This document shows positions 28,606-37,016 of a stretch of DNA of 64,000 nt, one piece after another. Position numbers and translations under genes: made by a program. Source of the stretch: DATFVJ01 sp963712955 (GTDB taxonomy: Bacteria; Actinomycetota; Actinomycetes; Streptosporangiales; Streptosporangiaceae); contig CAVQKF010000011.1 of assembly GCA_963712955.1 (NCBI GenBank), positions 1 through 64,000 on the forward strand, in the 5' to 3' direction. Each line of letters opens with the position of its first letter. Position 1 is the stretch's first letter. The notes beneath the pieces were generated by a model, which did no database searches, had not been told where the DNA came from, and worked only from the letters and a program-made list of their open reading frames with translations.

Positions 28606-28705
28606 GCGCAGGGCCAGAGGTCGGCGGCCCTGGAGCCGTTTGCCTGGTGTGCGCGTGCGGCCCGTCCTGGTGTGCTTGCAATGGCGAAATAGAGGAGCGA
28701 TCGCC

Positions 28706-29377
28706 ATGAATAGCAGCGTCAAAGATGTGATGACCAGGAGTGTCGTGGCTGTACGCGAGACGGCCGGCGACAAGGACATCGTGACTGTCATGCGGCTCCG
28801 CCGGGTCAGCGCCTTTCCGGTCCTGGATTCCGCCGATCACGTAGTCGGCGTGGTGTCCGAGGCTGATCTCCTGCTCAAGGAAGCCGTCTCCGCTTCGACA
28901 GGGGCTATCCCGCCCGGGGCGGAGGGGCGGCCGAAGGAGCAGGTAAAGGCGACTGGGGTCACGGCGGCGGAGCTCATGACCAGGCCTGCGGTGACGATCA
29001 ATCCGGGTGCGACCGTCGCCGAAGCGGCCAGGCTGATGTACAGCCATCACGTGAAGCGGTTGCCGGTCGTGGACGAGACCGGCCGGCTGGCCGGGATCGT
29101 CAGCCGCGTGGACGTGCTGAGTGTCTTCGACCGTCCGGACGGACAGATCCGTGACGCGGTGATCAAGGAAGTCCTCGACGGCGACGTCGCGCTCGGTCCG
29201 GACAACGTCGATGTGACCGTGAAATCCGGCATTGTGACCATCGCCGGGCCAGTCGAGCGCCGGGCCATCGCCCTGCAGCTGATGCACGCCATCAGGTACG
29301 TCGACGGCGTCGTGGATGTGCGTGACCGGCTCAGCTACCCGCCCGGAGATGTGCCAAAGATCGCAGGGATCATCTGA
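28706..29377 (+). CDS. CBS-pair and BON domain protein
   Basis: 223 residues; start ATG 28706 follows GAGGAG. Two CBS motifs (VKDVMTRSVVAVRETAGDKDIV; AAELMTRPAVTINPGATVAEAARLMYSHHVKRLPVV) form a Bateman module that may bind adenylates, followed by a C-terminal BON domain (VDVTVKSGIVTIAGPVERRAIALQLMHAIRYVDGVVDV). M. tuberculosis Hrp1 is a DosR-regulon CBS protein. First of three related CBS-BON genes in this island. Confidence 0.85.
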   Translation: MNSSVKDVMTRSVVAVRETAGDKDIVTVMRLRRVSAFPVLDSADHVVGVVSEADLLLKEAVSASTGAIPPGAEGRPKEQVKATGVTAAELMTRPAVTINPGATVAEAARLMYSHHVKRLPVVDETGRLAGIVSRVDVLSVFDRPDGQIRDAVIKEVLDGDVALGPDNVDVTVKSGIVTIAGPVERRAIALQLMHAIRYVDGVVDVRDRLSYPPGDVPKIAGII

Positions 29378-29519
29378 CGGGGGCGCGGCGGCATGGCGCG
29401 GCGGCGTGATCCGGTTCCGCGGCGGCGCGTCTGGCGATCGTGGCGTCCTCGCCTGAGGTGAGGCGCTCATGAGCCCGATGCGGGACTACGTTCGACGCTT
29501 CCGCCCCGCCCGCACGCGG

Positions 29520-29709
29520 GGGCAGGCAGCGGGCACCGCCGTGCGCGCCGACGGGAAGGCGGCTGGCCAGCCGCCCTGTACGCGCCGCCAGGAGTCGCCG
29601 GGACAAGGGCTGGAGCTCTTCGGGCGCGCGATGGTCAATCGTCGGACTGGCCGAGGGAATCGCGATCTGCGGCCTGATCGTCGGGATCATAGTGAGCGGA
29701 AAGGCGTGA
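29520..29709 (+). pseudogene. A/V-type ATPase proteolipid (subunit K/c) remnant
   Basis: ELFGRAMV near 29613, then after a one-base frame change near 29635 IVGLAEGIAICGLIVGIIVSGKA with stop TGA 29709. This is the last transmembrane hairpin of the rotor proteolipid, including the GLAEGIAICGLI segment that houses the ion-binding Glu. The N-terminal hairpins are unrecognisable. Followed five bases later by a subunit F-like gene, the order seen in A/V-type ATPase operons. Confidence 0.65.
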
Positions 29710-29714
29710 CAACG

Positions 29715-29936
29715 ATGTCCCGGGTTGCTGTCATCGGAGAACAAGGACGTATCCAGGGTTTCGCACTGGCCGGCGTCGCTACCCACCCGGCCGAGACCGA
29801 CGAGGAGGCCCGGTCGGCCTGGCGGTCGCTCGGGGATGAGGTGGCCGTGGTCATCCTCACCCCCAGCGCGGCCGACCGCCTCGCCGGTCAGCTAGAACAG
29901 CGGCCGGAGGTACTAACTGTGGTGATGCCGCCATGA
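29715..29936 (+). CDS. A/V-type ATPase subunit F-like protein
   Basis: 73 residues: SRVAVIGEQGRIQGFALAGV, DEEARSAWRSLGDEVAVVILT, LEQRPEVLTVVMPP. This matches the N-terminal strand, central helix/strand and closing strand of V-type ATPase subunit F, but is shorter than the ~100 usual. Start ATG 29715 was chosen because conservation begins there. The catalytic A and B subunits are absent from the window, so a working ATPase here is unlikely; it may have been repurposed. Confidence 0.65.
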   Translation: MSRVAVIGEQGRIQGFALAGVATHPAETDEEARSAWRSLGDEVAVVILTPSAADRLAGQLEQRPEVLTVVMPP

Positions 29937-30220
29937 CTGGCATGCCTCCGGCTGCCGCACCTGCCACCGACCGCGCCGGGACCGCGATCGTCCAGGTGCT
30001 TGAGGGCACCGCCGGCATGGACCCGTCGGCGACGCGGGCCGCTTTCAGCGGCAGCCCGCTTGCGCATTCCCGCCGGGCCGCAGTGGCTGGGCCCGGTGCC
30101 ATGGCCGTGGCGACGGAGATCGAGCTCGGCCTCGACCAGCTCAAGCACGCCGGCCGCGGCGGCTGGCACGCCGGCCGCGTGCGGCTGCGGCAACTGCTCA
30201 ATTGCCCTGAGCGGCGCTGA
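29933..30220 (+). CDS. Hypothetical protein coupled to ATPase subunit F-like gene
   Basis: 95 residues, Ala/Gly-rich, ending ELGLDQLKHAGRGGWHAGRV and a basic Leu-rich tail. It overlaps the preceding stop by four bases (ATGA) and its 3' end overlaps the convergent CBS-BON gene by 23 bp. No family recognised; it could be another degraded ATPase subunit. Confidence 0.4.
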   Translation: MTGMPPAAAPATDRAGTAIVQVLEGTAGMDPSATRAAFSGSPLAHSRRAAVAGPGAMAVATEIELGLDQLKHAGRGGWHAGRVRLRQLLNCPERR

Positions 30221-31064
30221 GCTTGTTCACCACATCTACCACACCATCAATGTTCGAGGTCAGCCGTATCGCGACCGCGATTAGGTCCTGCCCGTCCTTG
30301 TGCCCGGGCTGGCCGGTCAGGGTGACTATGCCGTCCCGGACATTGACGGTCACATTCTCCGGATCCTCGAGCAGGATCTCTGCGAACACGGTGCGAACGT
30401 CCGTGGCGATGTCCTCGTCCGGACGGAGGAAGACGCTGAGCAGGTCACGGCGGCTGACGATCCCGATCAGCGTTCCTGCGGGATCCACGACTGGCAGTCG
30501 CTTGATGTGGCGGGAGTTCATCAGCCTTGCCGCGGCAGGAATCGTCGCGTCTGGGTGGATGGTGATGGCTGGCGAGGTCATCAGCTCGCCAGCCGTGTGG
30601 CCCCATTTCTTCGTACCTGTCGGCCGATGCAGGCGGGCTCGCCGGCCCATCCGCGCCCGTGACGTGCGCTTCTCCTGGACGGCGAGCAGGTCAGCCTCGG
30701 AAACGACCCCGGCTATATGGCGGCCCATGATCAGTACCGGCAGGGCGCTGACCTTGTGCTCCGCGATCAGAGCGGCGATGTCCTTGTAGGGGGTTGTCCG
30801 TTCGACGGTCACCACGGATTTCGTCATGACGTCACGGACCCTGCGCTGCCAGCGGCCGCGCTGGTCATGCCCATCACCATCGGCCGATGGCGCAGCAGGC
30901 TGCCGCGGTGCCGCGGGCTGGGTAACCCGCTCGCCGGCGTGTTCCTCGGCGGTATCGAGTGCCCGCGCCACGTCGGAGGCGCTGGCCCGGCCGTGCAGGG
31001 ATTCGTAGTATGCGGCACCAAGGTGACGCAGCATGGCGTCGAAAAGGGCGTCGCGGCGGTTCAT
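30198..31064 (-). CDS. CBS-pair and BON domain protein with N-terminal extension
   Basis: 288 residues. An ~75-residue N-terminal extension (MNRRDALFDAMLRHLGAAYYESLHGRAS type helix, then a polar linker) precedes two CBS motifs (VRDVMTKSVVTVERTTPYKDIA; AGELMTSPAITIHPDATIPAAARLMNSRHIKRLPVV) and a BON domain (VTVNVRDGIVTLTGQPGHKDG). Paralogue of the CBS-BON gene 1 kb away but on the opposite strand. The N-terminal helix has a counterpart in many hypoxia-linked CBS proteins of actinobacteria. Confidence 0.85.
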   Translation of the reverse strand: MNRRDALFDAMLRHLGAAYYESLHGRASASDVARALDTAEEHAGERVTQPAAPRQPAAPSADGDGHDQRGRWQRRVRDVMTKSVVTVERTTPYKDIAALIAEHKVSALPVLIMGRHIAGVVSEADLLAVQEKRTSRARMGRRARLHRPTGTKKWGHTAGELMTSPAITIHPDATIPAAARLMNSRHIKRLPVVDPAGTLIGIVSRRDLLSVFLRPDEDIATDVRTVFAEILLEDPENVTVNVRDGIVTLTGQPGHKDGQDLIAVAIRLTSNIDGVVDVVNKLSAAQGN

Positions 31065-31246
31065 TTCGTCCGCCTCCTCATGTCGAGCGCTGATGTTGCA
31101 ACCATCTTCGTTATCCGGCCCTGCCTGCCTGCCTAACGTACCTGGCCGGATCCGGGGGCTGACCCCTCAGCCACGCCGGCAGCATCCGGTTCCGCTGCCC
31201 GGGCAGCCCCGGCCGCCTCGACGCCTCCTCCACCGCCTGGCGGGCT

Positions 31247-31279
31247 GACCCCCCGCCGGGCAAAGCCCGGCGAGGGGTC
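31247..31279. terminator. GC-rich hairpin, terminator of the 31.3-kb membrane-protein gene
   Basis: Arms GACCCC-CGCCGGGC and GCCCGGCG-GGGGTC around AAA, with one mismatch pair. It lies 15 bp past the stop of the minus-strand gene that ends at 31294, as expected for a factor-independent terminator of high-GC type. Confidence 0.65.
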
Positions 31280-31293
31280 AAGAGCTTACGCGG

Positions 31294-31935
31294 TCAGGTT
31301 GCCTCTCCCTTCGTGTAGGCAGCCAAACCGGGGAGCACCTCGACCTGTGGCGCCGTGCGGCGGAGGTGCACGATGCCGAAGATCGACAGGATCAGCATGA
31401 GCGCCGCTCCTGCGAACGACACGATCGCCGCGATTCCGGCGATCTGGCCGATCCTCCAGAAAGCGTACGCGTTGAGCAGGAGCCCTCGCAGGGCCGTGCC
31501 GCGGAACACGGTCTGAACCTGCGCGGCCAGCCTGACGTTGTTCGGCTGGGCCAACGCCTGAGCAGACAGCTGCGAGTAGGTGTTCCCGCCACCGATGGTC
31601 TGCAAGTGGACGGCGATGAAGTGGTTGGCCCAAGCCTCTGCTTGCTGCCCGTCCAGCAGTTGCTGACCCGCGTACTTGTTCAGGTACGGGCCGATCTGCG
31701 GGCTGGCAAGCTCAGGGCTGCCCTTGACCGGGAAGAAGATCTTCTGCGAAGCGAGCTGGTTGTGCACCTGACTGGTTGTGAAGTTGTACCCCCAGGTCAG
31801 CAGGCCACCAGCGATCAGGAAGATGATCGCGATGCCGATGCCTGCCACAGTGAGCAGGGCGTCGAGGGTAATGCGGCGCACTCCGTCACGCCTCCCATCG
31901 GGTGCCGGAACTCTAGGTTCTGGTGAGTTATGCAC
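31294..31935 (-). CDS. Two-span membrane protein of unknown function
   Basis: 213 residues. TM1 (LLTVAGIGIAIIFLIAGGLL) is followed by an external domain (TTSQVHNQLASQKIFFPVKG; PYLNKYAGQQLLDGQQAEAWANHFI; TYSQLSAQALAQP) and TM2 (IAAIVSFAGAALMLILSIFG). The layout recalls conserved actinobacterial proteins in dormancy-type clusters but I cannot name a family. Two DosR-like boxes lie 40-80 bp upstream, so it is probably hypoxia-induced. Confidence 0.7.
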   Translation of the reverse strand: MHNSPEPRVPAPDGRRDGVRRITLDALLTVAGIGIAIIFLIAGGLLTWGYNFTTSQVHNQLASQKIFFPVKGSPELASPQIGPYLNKYAGQQLLDGQQAEAWANHFIAVHLQTIGGGNTYSQLSAQALAQPNNVRLAAQVQTVFRGTALRGLLLNAYAFWRIGQIAGIAAIVSFAGAALMLILSIFGIVHLRRTAPQVEVLPGLAAYTKGEAT

Positions 31936-31972
31936 GCACTGCCCCGAGTTTCCCTTTTCATGGCAATGTTCC

Positions 31973-31992
31973 GTAAGGGCTGTATGTCCCGA
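31973..31992. promoter_or_regulatory. DosR-like box 1 upstream of two-span membrane protein
   Basis: GTAAGGGCTGTATGTCCCGA: GGGC and GTCCC half-sites around an AT-containing centre. It lies 38 bp before the minus-strand start at 31935 and 23 bp from the second box. Confidence 0.55.
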
Positions 31993-31995
31993 TTT

Positions 31996-32015
31996 TGAAA
32001 GGCTGCATGTCCCTG
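31996..32015. promoter_or_regulatory. DosR-like box 2 upstream of two-span membrane protein
   Basis: TGAAAGGCTGCATGTCCCTG: same pattern as the box 23 bp away (about two helical turns), consistent with cooperative binding of two dimers. Confidence 0.5.
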
Positions 32016-32091
32016 TGCGGAAAGGACTTCCGTCATCCGGAGGGGCGCGTGGATACCAGACGGATCCGTTTCATCGACTGGTCGCGGCCGC

Positions 32092-32121
32092 GCCTTCCAG
32101 GTTTGCGATGACCTGGAAGGC
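32092..32121. terminator. Hairpin in 31.9-32.3 kb intergenic region
   Basis: GCCTTCCAGGT and ACCTGGAAGGC are exact 11-base arms around TTGCGATG. The site lies ~200 bp past the Rv1733c-like gene (-) and may terminate it, or be a protein-binding dyad. Apart from this and the two DosR-like boxes, 31936-32322 holds no gene. Confidence 0.5.
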
Positions 32122-32322
32122 ACGGCCGCTGTCTGGAGGGGACAGGGGGGTCGCCGATCGTCCCGCTCCGGCTGGATATGCTTCAACCGCCTGACGGACG
32201 CGACCGGATCTGCCCGGTCGGCCAGCTACTGCGGGCGCGAGGGAACTCCGGCCCCCAACCTGGGGTGGATAAGCCGAGGCCTGGCCATCTGGGTCCGCCG
32301 CCCGATGGCCCGCCCGGCCCAC

Positions 32323-32928
32323 TTACATGCGGTGTGTCCATTGGGGTTCGATCGCCTCCCATCCGGCCTCCCATCCGGCGAGTCTTCGGCGCTCGAGCAG
32401 TCGCCGGGCCATGGCGGCCATGCTGAGCAGCAGGACGGCCAGCGCGATCGGCGCGAGGATGACTGTGGCAACCGCCCGGTGGATGATCTGGGCCGTGGTC
32501 AGTGGAGCGCTCGTCACACGTCCGGAGTTGTCGACCCAGACGCGAACGGTGCTTCCCGCGCGGGTTCCACCAACCGCCGGAATCTCGCCGACCCGGACCG
32601 ATCCGTTCGGTGCTTTCCACCGCGCACGCACCCATGCGAATGTCGCTGACTGGTACATGAAGCCCGCATTCTTTGGCGCGGCCTCAAGCAGGATCGCCGG
32701 GACGCGATGCGATTCTTGCCGCGCGTGCCTGGCCTGCACCGCCGCCGCGTGCGCGACGTTGGATGCGGCCACAGCCGTGACCGGTGCGCCGATCAGGAAT
32801 ACGGCAAGCAATGCGGCCATGATCGAGGTCTCCGCCCGGTCCGAGCGCCGCCTGAGCGGGTTGCGATCCAGCCCAAGCCGCTGGGTGAGCCTGCCCAGCC
32901 CGGTCGTTCGCGGTGCCGGGTCAATCAT
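32323..32928 (-). CDS. Rv1733c-like membrane protein
   Basis: 201 residues; start ATG 32928 follows GGAGGTGACAGCG. The signature NPLRRRSDRAETSIMAALLAV is typical of Rv1733c-family proteins, a DosR-regulon membrane antigen family in M. tuberculosis. One transmembrane segment near the N-terminus, an external domain (ATFAWVRARWKAPNGSVRVG; VWVDNSGRVTSAPLTTAQII) and a second segment (VATVILAPIALAVLLLSMAA). Function unknown. It follows the site-2 protease gene by ~28 bp on the same strand. Confidence 0.85.
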   Translation of the reverse strand: MIDPAPRTTGLGRLTQRLGLDRNPLRRRSDRAETSIMAALLAVFLIGAPVTAVAASNVAHAAAVQARHARQESHRVPAILLEAAPKNAGFMYQSATFAWVRARWKAPNGSVRVGEIPAVGGTRAGSTVRVWVDNSGRVTSAPLTTAQIIHRAVATVILAPIALAVLLLSMAAMARRLLERRRLAGWEAGWEAIEPQWTHRM

Positions 32929-32956
32929 CGCTGTCACCTCCATCTGCCTGGGGCCA

Positions 32957-34126
32957 CTAGCCGTTCACTGGCCGCAGCCGCGCCGGCAGTTCCTTCGCCT
33001 CAGCGCCGCGCAGCGGGGTCAGACGCAGCGCGCGGCGCAGATCATCCGTCGTAACCGTGCCGATGACCCGGCCGCCGGAAAGCACGACAGCGGCGAGCTC
33101 GCCGAGCAGCGGTGGGCGGGCGAACAAGGACGCCGCAGATTCGTCGGGCGCCACCCGGTAGGGCGGCGGCACGGCCGTGGCGACGCGGTCCAGCCGCAGT
33201 TCAGAACGCTGAATCGGATGGAGGCGCGCCAGGTGGTCAAGTGATACGGCGCCGACCAGAGCGCCGTCGAAATCCACGACGGGGAACACGCTCTGGTGTG
33301 AATGCCGTGCCACACGCTCGATGAAATCCTCGGCCGTGCTCCACGCGGGTGCGATGTCCGGACCGGGCGTCATGATGTCACTGACCCGCACACCCGCCAT
33401 CACGTCGCTGGCGCGTGCTGCGCCCTCCTCCGCCCCGGCGGCACTAACCAGGAACCAGGCGATGAGAACCAGCCAGAGACCGCCGAAGTTCCGCCAGACG
33501 ACGAATTCAGCGACTCCAGCTGCCGCAATCGCAATACCGACACACCTGCCGGCCCTTGCCGCCAGGCGATCGGCGCGCGCCCCGTCGCCGTAGCGCCGCC
33601 ACACCAGCGCCTTCAATACCCTGCCGCCGTCCAGCGGTGCGCCAGGCAGCATGTTGAAGACCGCGAGCAGGGCATTCATCATCGCCAGCCAGAACAGCGC
33701 CGCGGTGACAACGTCCAGCCCGTGGATCTTCCCGGTTCCAAGGGCTGCCGCGCCGAAGACGCAGGCCGCGACAACGCTGGTCGCGGGCCCCGCCAGGGCG
33801 ATCTGCAGCTCCGCACCTGGAGTCCTGGGTTCGCCACCGAGTTCGGTGACGCCGCCAAGCACCCACAGGGTGATCGAGCGCACCGGGACTGCCTTGCGGC
33901 GGGCGACGAGCGCGTGCGCGAGCTCGTGTGCGAGTAGCGACGCGACAAAAAGCAACGCGCCGGCGATCGCCACGATCCAATAAGCGCTGGCCGGCTGATG
34001 AGAGATGATGCCTGGCAGCACGTTCGCACCGAGAATCTCCGCGATGAGCGCGATGATCACCATGACAGACCAGTGCACACCGACCGGGATGCCGGCCACC
34101 CGGCCGAGCCGCACGCTCTGCTTCAT
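32957..34126 (-). CDS. Site-2 protease family (M50) metalloprotease with CBS domains
   Basis: 389 residues. HELAHALVARR holds the zinc-binding HExxH motif, and NMLPGAPLDGGRVL is the third-ligand motif. Several transmembrane segments surround them. The C-terminal third contains a CBS pair (VSDIMTPGPDIAPAWSTAEDFIERV; FPVVDFDGALVGAVSL). This is the Rv2625c architecture; Rv2625c belongs to the DosR regulon. It cleaves substrates within the membrane; the substrate here is unknown. Operon with the Rv1733c-like gene downstream; a DosR-like box lies 87 bp upstream. Confidence 0.9.
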   Translation of the reverse strand: MKQSVRLGRVAGIPVGVHWSVMVIIALIAEILGANVLPGIISHQPASAYWIVAIAGALLFVASLLAHELAHALVARRKAVPVRSITLWVLGGVTELGGEPRTPGAELQIALAGPATSVVAACVFGAAALGTGKIHGLDVVTAALFWLAMMNALLAVFNMLPGAPLDGGRVLKALVWRRYGDGARADRLAARAGRCVGIAIAAAGVAEFVVWRNFGGLWLVLIAWFLVSAAGAEEGAARASDVMAGVRVSDIMTPGPDIAPAWSTAEDFIERVARHSHQSVFPVVDFDGALVGAVSLDHLARLHPIQRSELRLDRVATAVPPPYRVAPDESAASLFARPPLLGELAAVVLSGGRVIGTVTTDDLRRALRLTPLRGAEAKELPARLRPVNG

Positions 34127-34212
34127 GTGACACCTCCCAGCCCGGCCACGGCGCCGGCGTTCGCATCAGCCACGCCCTCAGTCTCACGTTCTGCCGTAGA
34201 GGGGCTGGCCGG

Positions 34213-34232
34213 TTAGGGGCGTTTAACCCAGA
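34213..34232. promoter_or_regulatory. DosR-like box upstream of site-2 protease
   Basis: TTAGGGGCGTTTAACCCAGA shares AGGGGCGTT with the box at 40193-40212. The second half-site is weaker (AACCC). It lies within the end of a short minus-strand ORF and 87 bp from the protease start. Confidence 0.5.
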
Positions 34233-34411
34233 TCGGCGGGACCTTGAGCCTCACCGGACGCGACCATCGAGCATGGAGCGTGATCGGGGGTGACGTGCGC
34301 ACGAAACCACGCGGCGCGGGACCGGCGGAGGACCGCGGTGGATTCGTGCGGACAGAACACAAACGGTGGATTGCCGCAGACCGAACAGAACCGGATATCC
34401 ACCGCGATCAC
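34223..34411 (-). CDS. Possible 62-residue Cys/His-rich protein
   Basis: Starts at GTG 34411, 12 bases after the stop of the upstream CBS-BON gene, and could share its transcript. FCSVCGNPPFVFCPHESTAV has a CxxC...C.H pattern that could bind zinc. No family recognised and no strong ribosome site, so it may be spurious; the DosR-like box at 34213 overlaps its last codons. Confidence 0.35.
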   Translation of the reverse strand: MIAVDIRFCSVCGNPPFVFCPHESTAVLRRSRAAWFRAHVTPDHAPCSMVASGEAQGPADLG

Positions 34412-34422
34412 GGTAGTGGCAG

Positions 34423-35100
34423 CTACCAGGCCAGCGGCGGTACGGGGAAACGGTCGTCGCCGCGGCAGCTGAGGTGCTCCTCAACCCGTACCACGCCCTC
34501 GACGTCCTGCACCGCGTGCATAAGGCGGGGCACCGCCGAACGGCGCCGGACATGGCCGTTGAGCGTGACTATGCCGCAGATCGTGGTGACAGTTACGTCG
34601 CCTGAATCGCTGGAGAACTCGCCGCAGAGGATCTCCCTCCTGATCTCCTCCTGGATGTCGTCGTCTCGCCGCAGGTAGGCATTGAGGGCGTCGGACCTCG
34701 TGATGATGCCGACCATCCGGCCGGTCGCGGGTGCGATGACTGGCAGTTGCGCGATCGCATCCCGGCACATCACCCGGGCCGCCTCGGTGACCGTGGTGTG
34801 CGGGAAGACCGTGACCGGGGGTGCCGACATCAGCTCGGCGGCGATGGCGCCTGTTGCCTTCCTTCGTTCCCTGCCCGGGTAAGGGCCAGCTGTCCTCGAG
34901 CCGTGGCCCTGCGGGTCAGTCTCCTTGATGATCAAGTCTGCCGGCGTGATGATGCCCTGCGGCCTGCCCGCGGGGTCCACCACGAGCACAGCATTCACGT
35001 GCCTGCTCCGCAGCACGGTCACGAGGTGCTTGAACGGCGTTGCAGCGCCAACGGCGGGGACTTCAGTGCTCATCACCTCCCGCACCAGTGTTCTGTGCAT
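34423..35100 (-). CDS. CBS-pair and BON domain protein
   Basis: 225 residues; start ATG 35100 follows AAGGAG. Two CBS motifs (VREVMSTEVPAVGAATPFKHLV; AAELMSAPPVTVFPHTTVTEAARVM) and a BON domain (VTVTTICGIVTLNGHVRRRSAVPRLMHAVQDVEGVVRV). Third paralogue in the island. It lies between the site-2 protease and the hydrogenase maturation protease, on the same strand as both. Confidence 0.85.
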   Translation of the reverse strand: MHRTLVREVMSTEVPAVGAATPFKHLVTVLRSRHVNAVLVVDPAGRPQGIITPADLIIKETDPQGHGSRTAGPYPGRERRKATGAIAAELMSAPPVTVFPHTTVTEAARVMCRDAIAQLPVIAPATGRMVGIITRSDALNAYLRRDDDIQEEIRREILCGEFSSDSGDVTVTTICGIVTLNGHVRRRSAVPRLMHAVQDVEGVVRVEEHLSCRGDDRFPVPPLAW

Positions 35101-35160
35101 GGCGTGAACTCCTTCCCAGCATCCCCTCGTCTCACCGTGCAATCCTCTCGCGGCGCCCGC

Positions 35161-35180
35161 CCAGGGGCGAAAGGCCTATC
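35161..35180. promoter_or_regulatory. Possible DosR-like box upstream of CBS-BON gene
   Basis: CCAGGGGCGAAAGGCCTATC resembles the AGGGGC-N4-GGTCCC form of other boxes here with a degraded right half. It is 60 bp before the CBS-BON start at 35100. Confidence 0.4.
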
Positions 35181-35214
35181 TTGGGCCGCGGCGGTGGCCG
35201 GCGACCTGTGCGCG

Positions 35215-35721
35215 TCACAGGCGGCTGAGGTCTGCGGCCTGCCCGAGGATGTCCCTGCGGATGGCGGTGGCAGCGGCGGCGACTGCCGCCGCGACCGCAG
35301 GGGTCATCCCGATGCCCTGCGTCAGGTCGGCGGCTTCGATCGCGAGCACGATCAGCCGCTCCGGCATGCGGTCCAGGGCCAGCGCCAGGCGGCCACCCCA
35401 TCCAGCCCGAAGCCGTGTGTGCTCGCCGTCCGGCTCGCTCCAGGTCCTATCCGGTCCGCGTCAGGGGACACGCGGCCGAGAATGAACCGGTGCAGGCCGG
35501 CCAGGCCTTGGCGGGTCGGCACGGACGGCGTCGACCACCACCGCGAGCGCCGCTTGGGACCAAGCCTCGATCAGCCCGAAGGGGTCACCGTCGGTGACCA
35601 CCAGCCCAACCTCGCGCGGAAGCTGTCCGCGCAGCCTGTCGATAACGGCCGGCCCGGCAGCGTCGTCGCGCCGGAACTCATTGCCTATGCCGATGACAAC
35701 GGTCCTTCCCCGCGGCGTCAC
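35215..35721 (-). pseudogene. Hydrogenase maturation protease (HycI/HyaD type), frameshifted
   Basis: Begins at GTG 35721, overlapping the large-subunit stop (GTGA). VVIGIGNEFRRDDAAGPAVIDRL is the GxGNxxxxDDG-type signature and DGDPFGLIEAWSQAALAVVVDAV carries the second conserved Asp. After VRADPPRPG (~35490) the sense moves frame (LHRFILGRVS), then STHGFGLDGVA, and again near 35390 (LALALDRMPERLIVLAIEAADL), ending TGA 35215. It would trim the C-terminal tail of the large subunit. Two indels are required, so either non-functional or mis-assembled. Confidence 0.8.
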
Positions 35722-37016
35722 ACCCGGTCCATCTTCAGGTCGAGGAAGTGAGCGGCGCAGGAGATACACGGGTCGTAGCTGCGGATGAGCTGTTCACATG
35801 CCTGCGTCAGCTTGTCGTCGGCCAGCCCGAGTCTGTCCTGTACGAACCCGCGTAGGTCGGCCTCGATCGCCGCCTGGTTCTGCGCGGTGGGGGGCACGAT
35901 ACGGGCGGCAAGCACGGTGCCGTCCGCGTCAAGCTCGTACCGGTGGTACAGGACCCCACGGGGTGCCTCGGTCACGCCGTGTCCGATACCCGCACGCGCA
36001 GGGACCGCCAGGGCGGGGTGGTCCGGCGGCTCGTAGGCATCGATGATCCGCAGCGCCTCCTCGATCGCGTAGACAGTCTCGACCGAGCGCACGATCACGC
36101 TACGGAAGGGGTTGTCGGAAGTGGGTCCGAGGCCCGCGTCGCGCGCCACTTGCTGTGCCAGCGGTGACAACAGGTTCGAGTTGAGCGAGTAACGTGCCTG
36201 CGGCCCGGTCAGGTAGGCGCCCCGCCCGGCGAGACGGGCGTGCAGTGCCGTCGAGTGCGGCACCTGCTCTTCGATCACGTGCTCCTCGAATTCGGCCGCG
36301 CCGAACGTCAGGCCCCGATCTGTCCCGATGGTCCCGTCCTCGATGGGGTAGCGGCCCGGGTGCGACAGGGCCAGCTGTTCGTGGCCGCAGTGGAAGTCAG
36401 GGAACTCGAATCCCGCCACCCACTGCGCCGTTTCCACGGCCAGCTCCAGGGCGCCGCGCAGCTGTACACGAAGCGCGGTCAGCTCGCCGCGTGAGGGCGC
36501 ACGGTAGAAACCGCCCACCCGGACATTGACCGGATGGATGGACCTGCCACCGACCGTTTCCATGATCGCGTTTCCAGCCCGCCTGAGCGCGAGCCCGCGC
36601 TCGACGGCGGGCCGGTGCTGCCTAGCGAGTTCGATCGCGCTCGGGTAGCCGAGGAAATCAGGCGCGTGCAGCAAATAGATATGCAATGCGTGGCTTTCGA
36701 TCCATTCGCCGCAGTAGAGCAGCCGCCGCAGCTCGGCGAGTTGCCCGCTGACCGTCACCCCGCAGGCGTCCTCAATCGCCCTGCAGGCACTCAGCTGATA
36801 CGCCGCCGGGCAGATCCCGCACACTCGCGCCGTTATGTCGGGTGGTTCGGTGTACGCGCGGCCGCGCAGGAATGCCTCGAAGAAGCGCGGCGGCTCGTAG
36901 ATCAGCAGCCGCACCTCTTCGACGGTGCTGCCACGCGAGCGCACGTACATCGCGCCTTCGCCCTCCACCCGCGAGAGCGCGCCAACGGAAAGCGTTCGCT
37001 CTTCTCGGTGCGTCAT
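35718..37016 (-). CDS. hyhL: [NiFe] hydrogenase large (alpha) subunit, group 3b-like
   Basis: 432 residues; ATG 37016 follows AGGAGGCCCGTG (GTG 37019 also possible). Ni-binding motifs at both ends: RVCGICPAAYQL near residue 68 and DPCISCAAHFL at the C-terminus, with a nine-residue tail after the His that a maturation protease would remove. RVEGEG and FPDFHCGHEQLAL are further family elements. It is on the opposite strand and ~7 kb from the beta/gamma/delta genes, an unusual split. It follows a universal stress gene by ~60 bp and overlaps the protease gene. Confidence 0.88.
   Translation of the reverse strand: MTHREERTLSVGALSRVEGEGAMYVRSRGSTVEEVRLLIYEPPRFFEAFLRGRAYTEPPDITARVCGICPAAYQLSACRAIEDACGVTVSGQLAELRRLLYCGEWIESHALHIYLLHAPDFLGYPSAIELARQHRPAVERGLALRRAGNAIMETVGGRSIHPVNVRVGGFYRAPSRGELTALRVQLRGALELAVETAQWVAGFEFPDFHCGHEQLALSHPGRYPIEDGTIGTDRGLTFGAAEFEEHVIEEQVPHSTALHARLAGRGAYLTGPQARYSLNSNLLSPLAQQVARDAGLGPTSDNPFRSVIVRSVETVYAIEEALRIIDAYEPPDHPALAVPARAGIGHGVTEAPRGVLYHRYELDADGTVLAARIVPPTAQNQAAIEADLRGFVQDRLGLADDKLTQACEQLIRSYDPCISCAAHFLDLKMDRV

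Noticed and set aside
31139..31240. Second GC-rich dyad cluster between CBS-BON and membrane-protein genes as an attachment site
   Set aside because: No integrase or tRNA nearby; the convincing hairpin is the terminator at 31247-31279.
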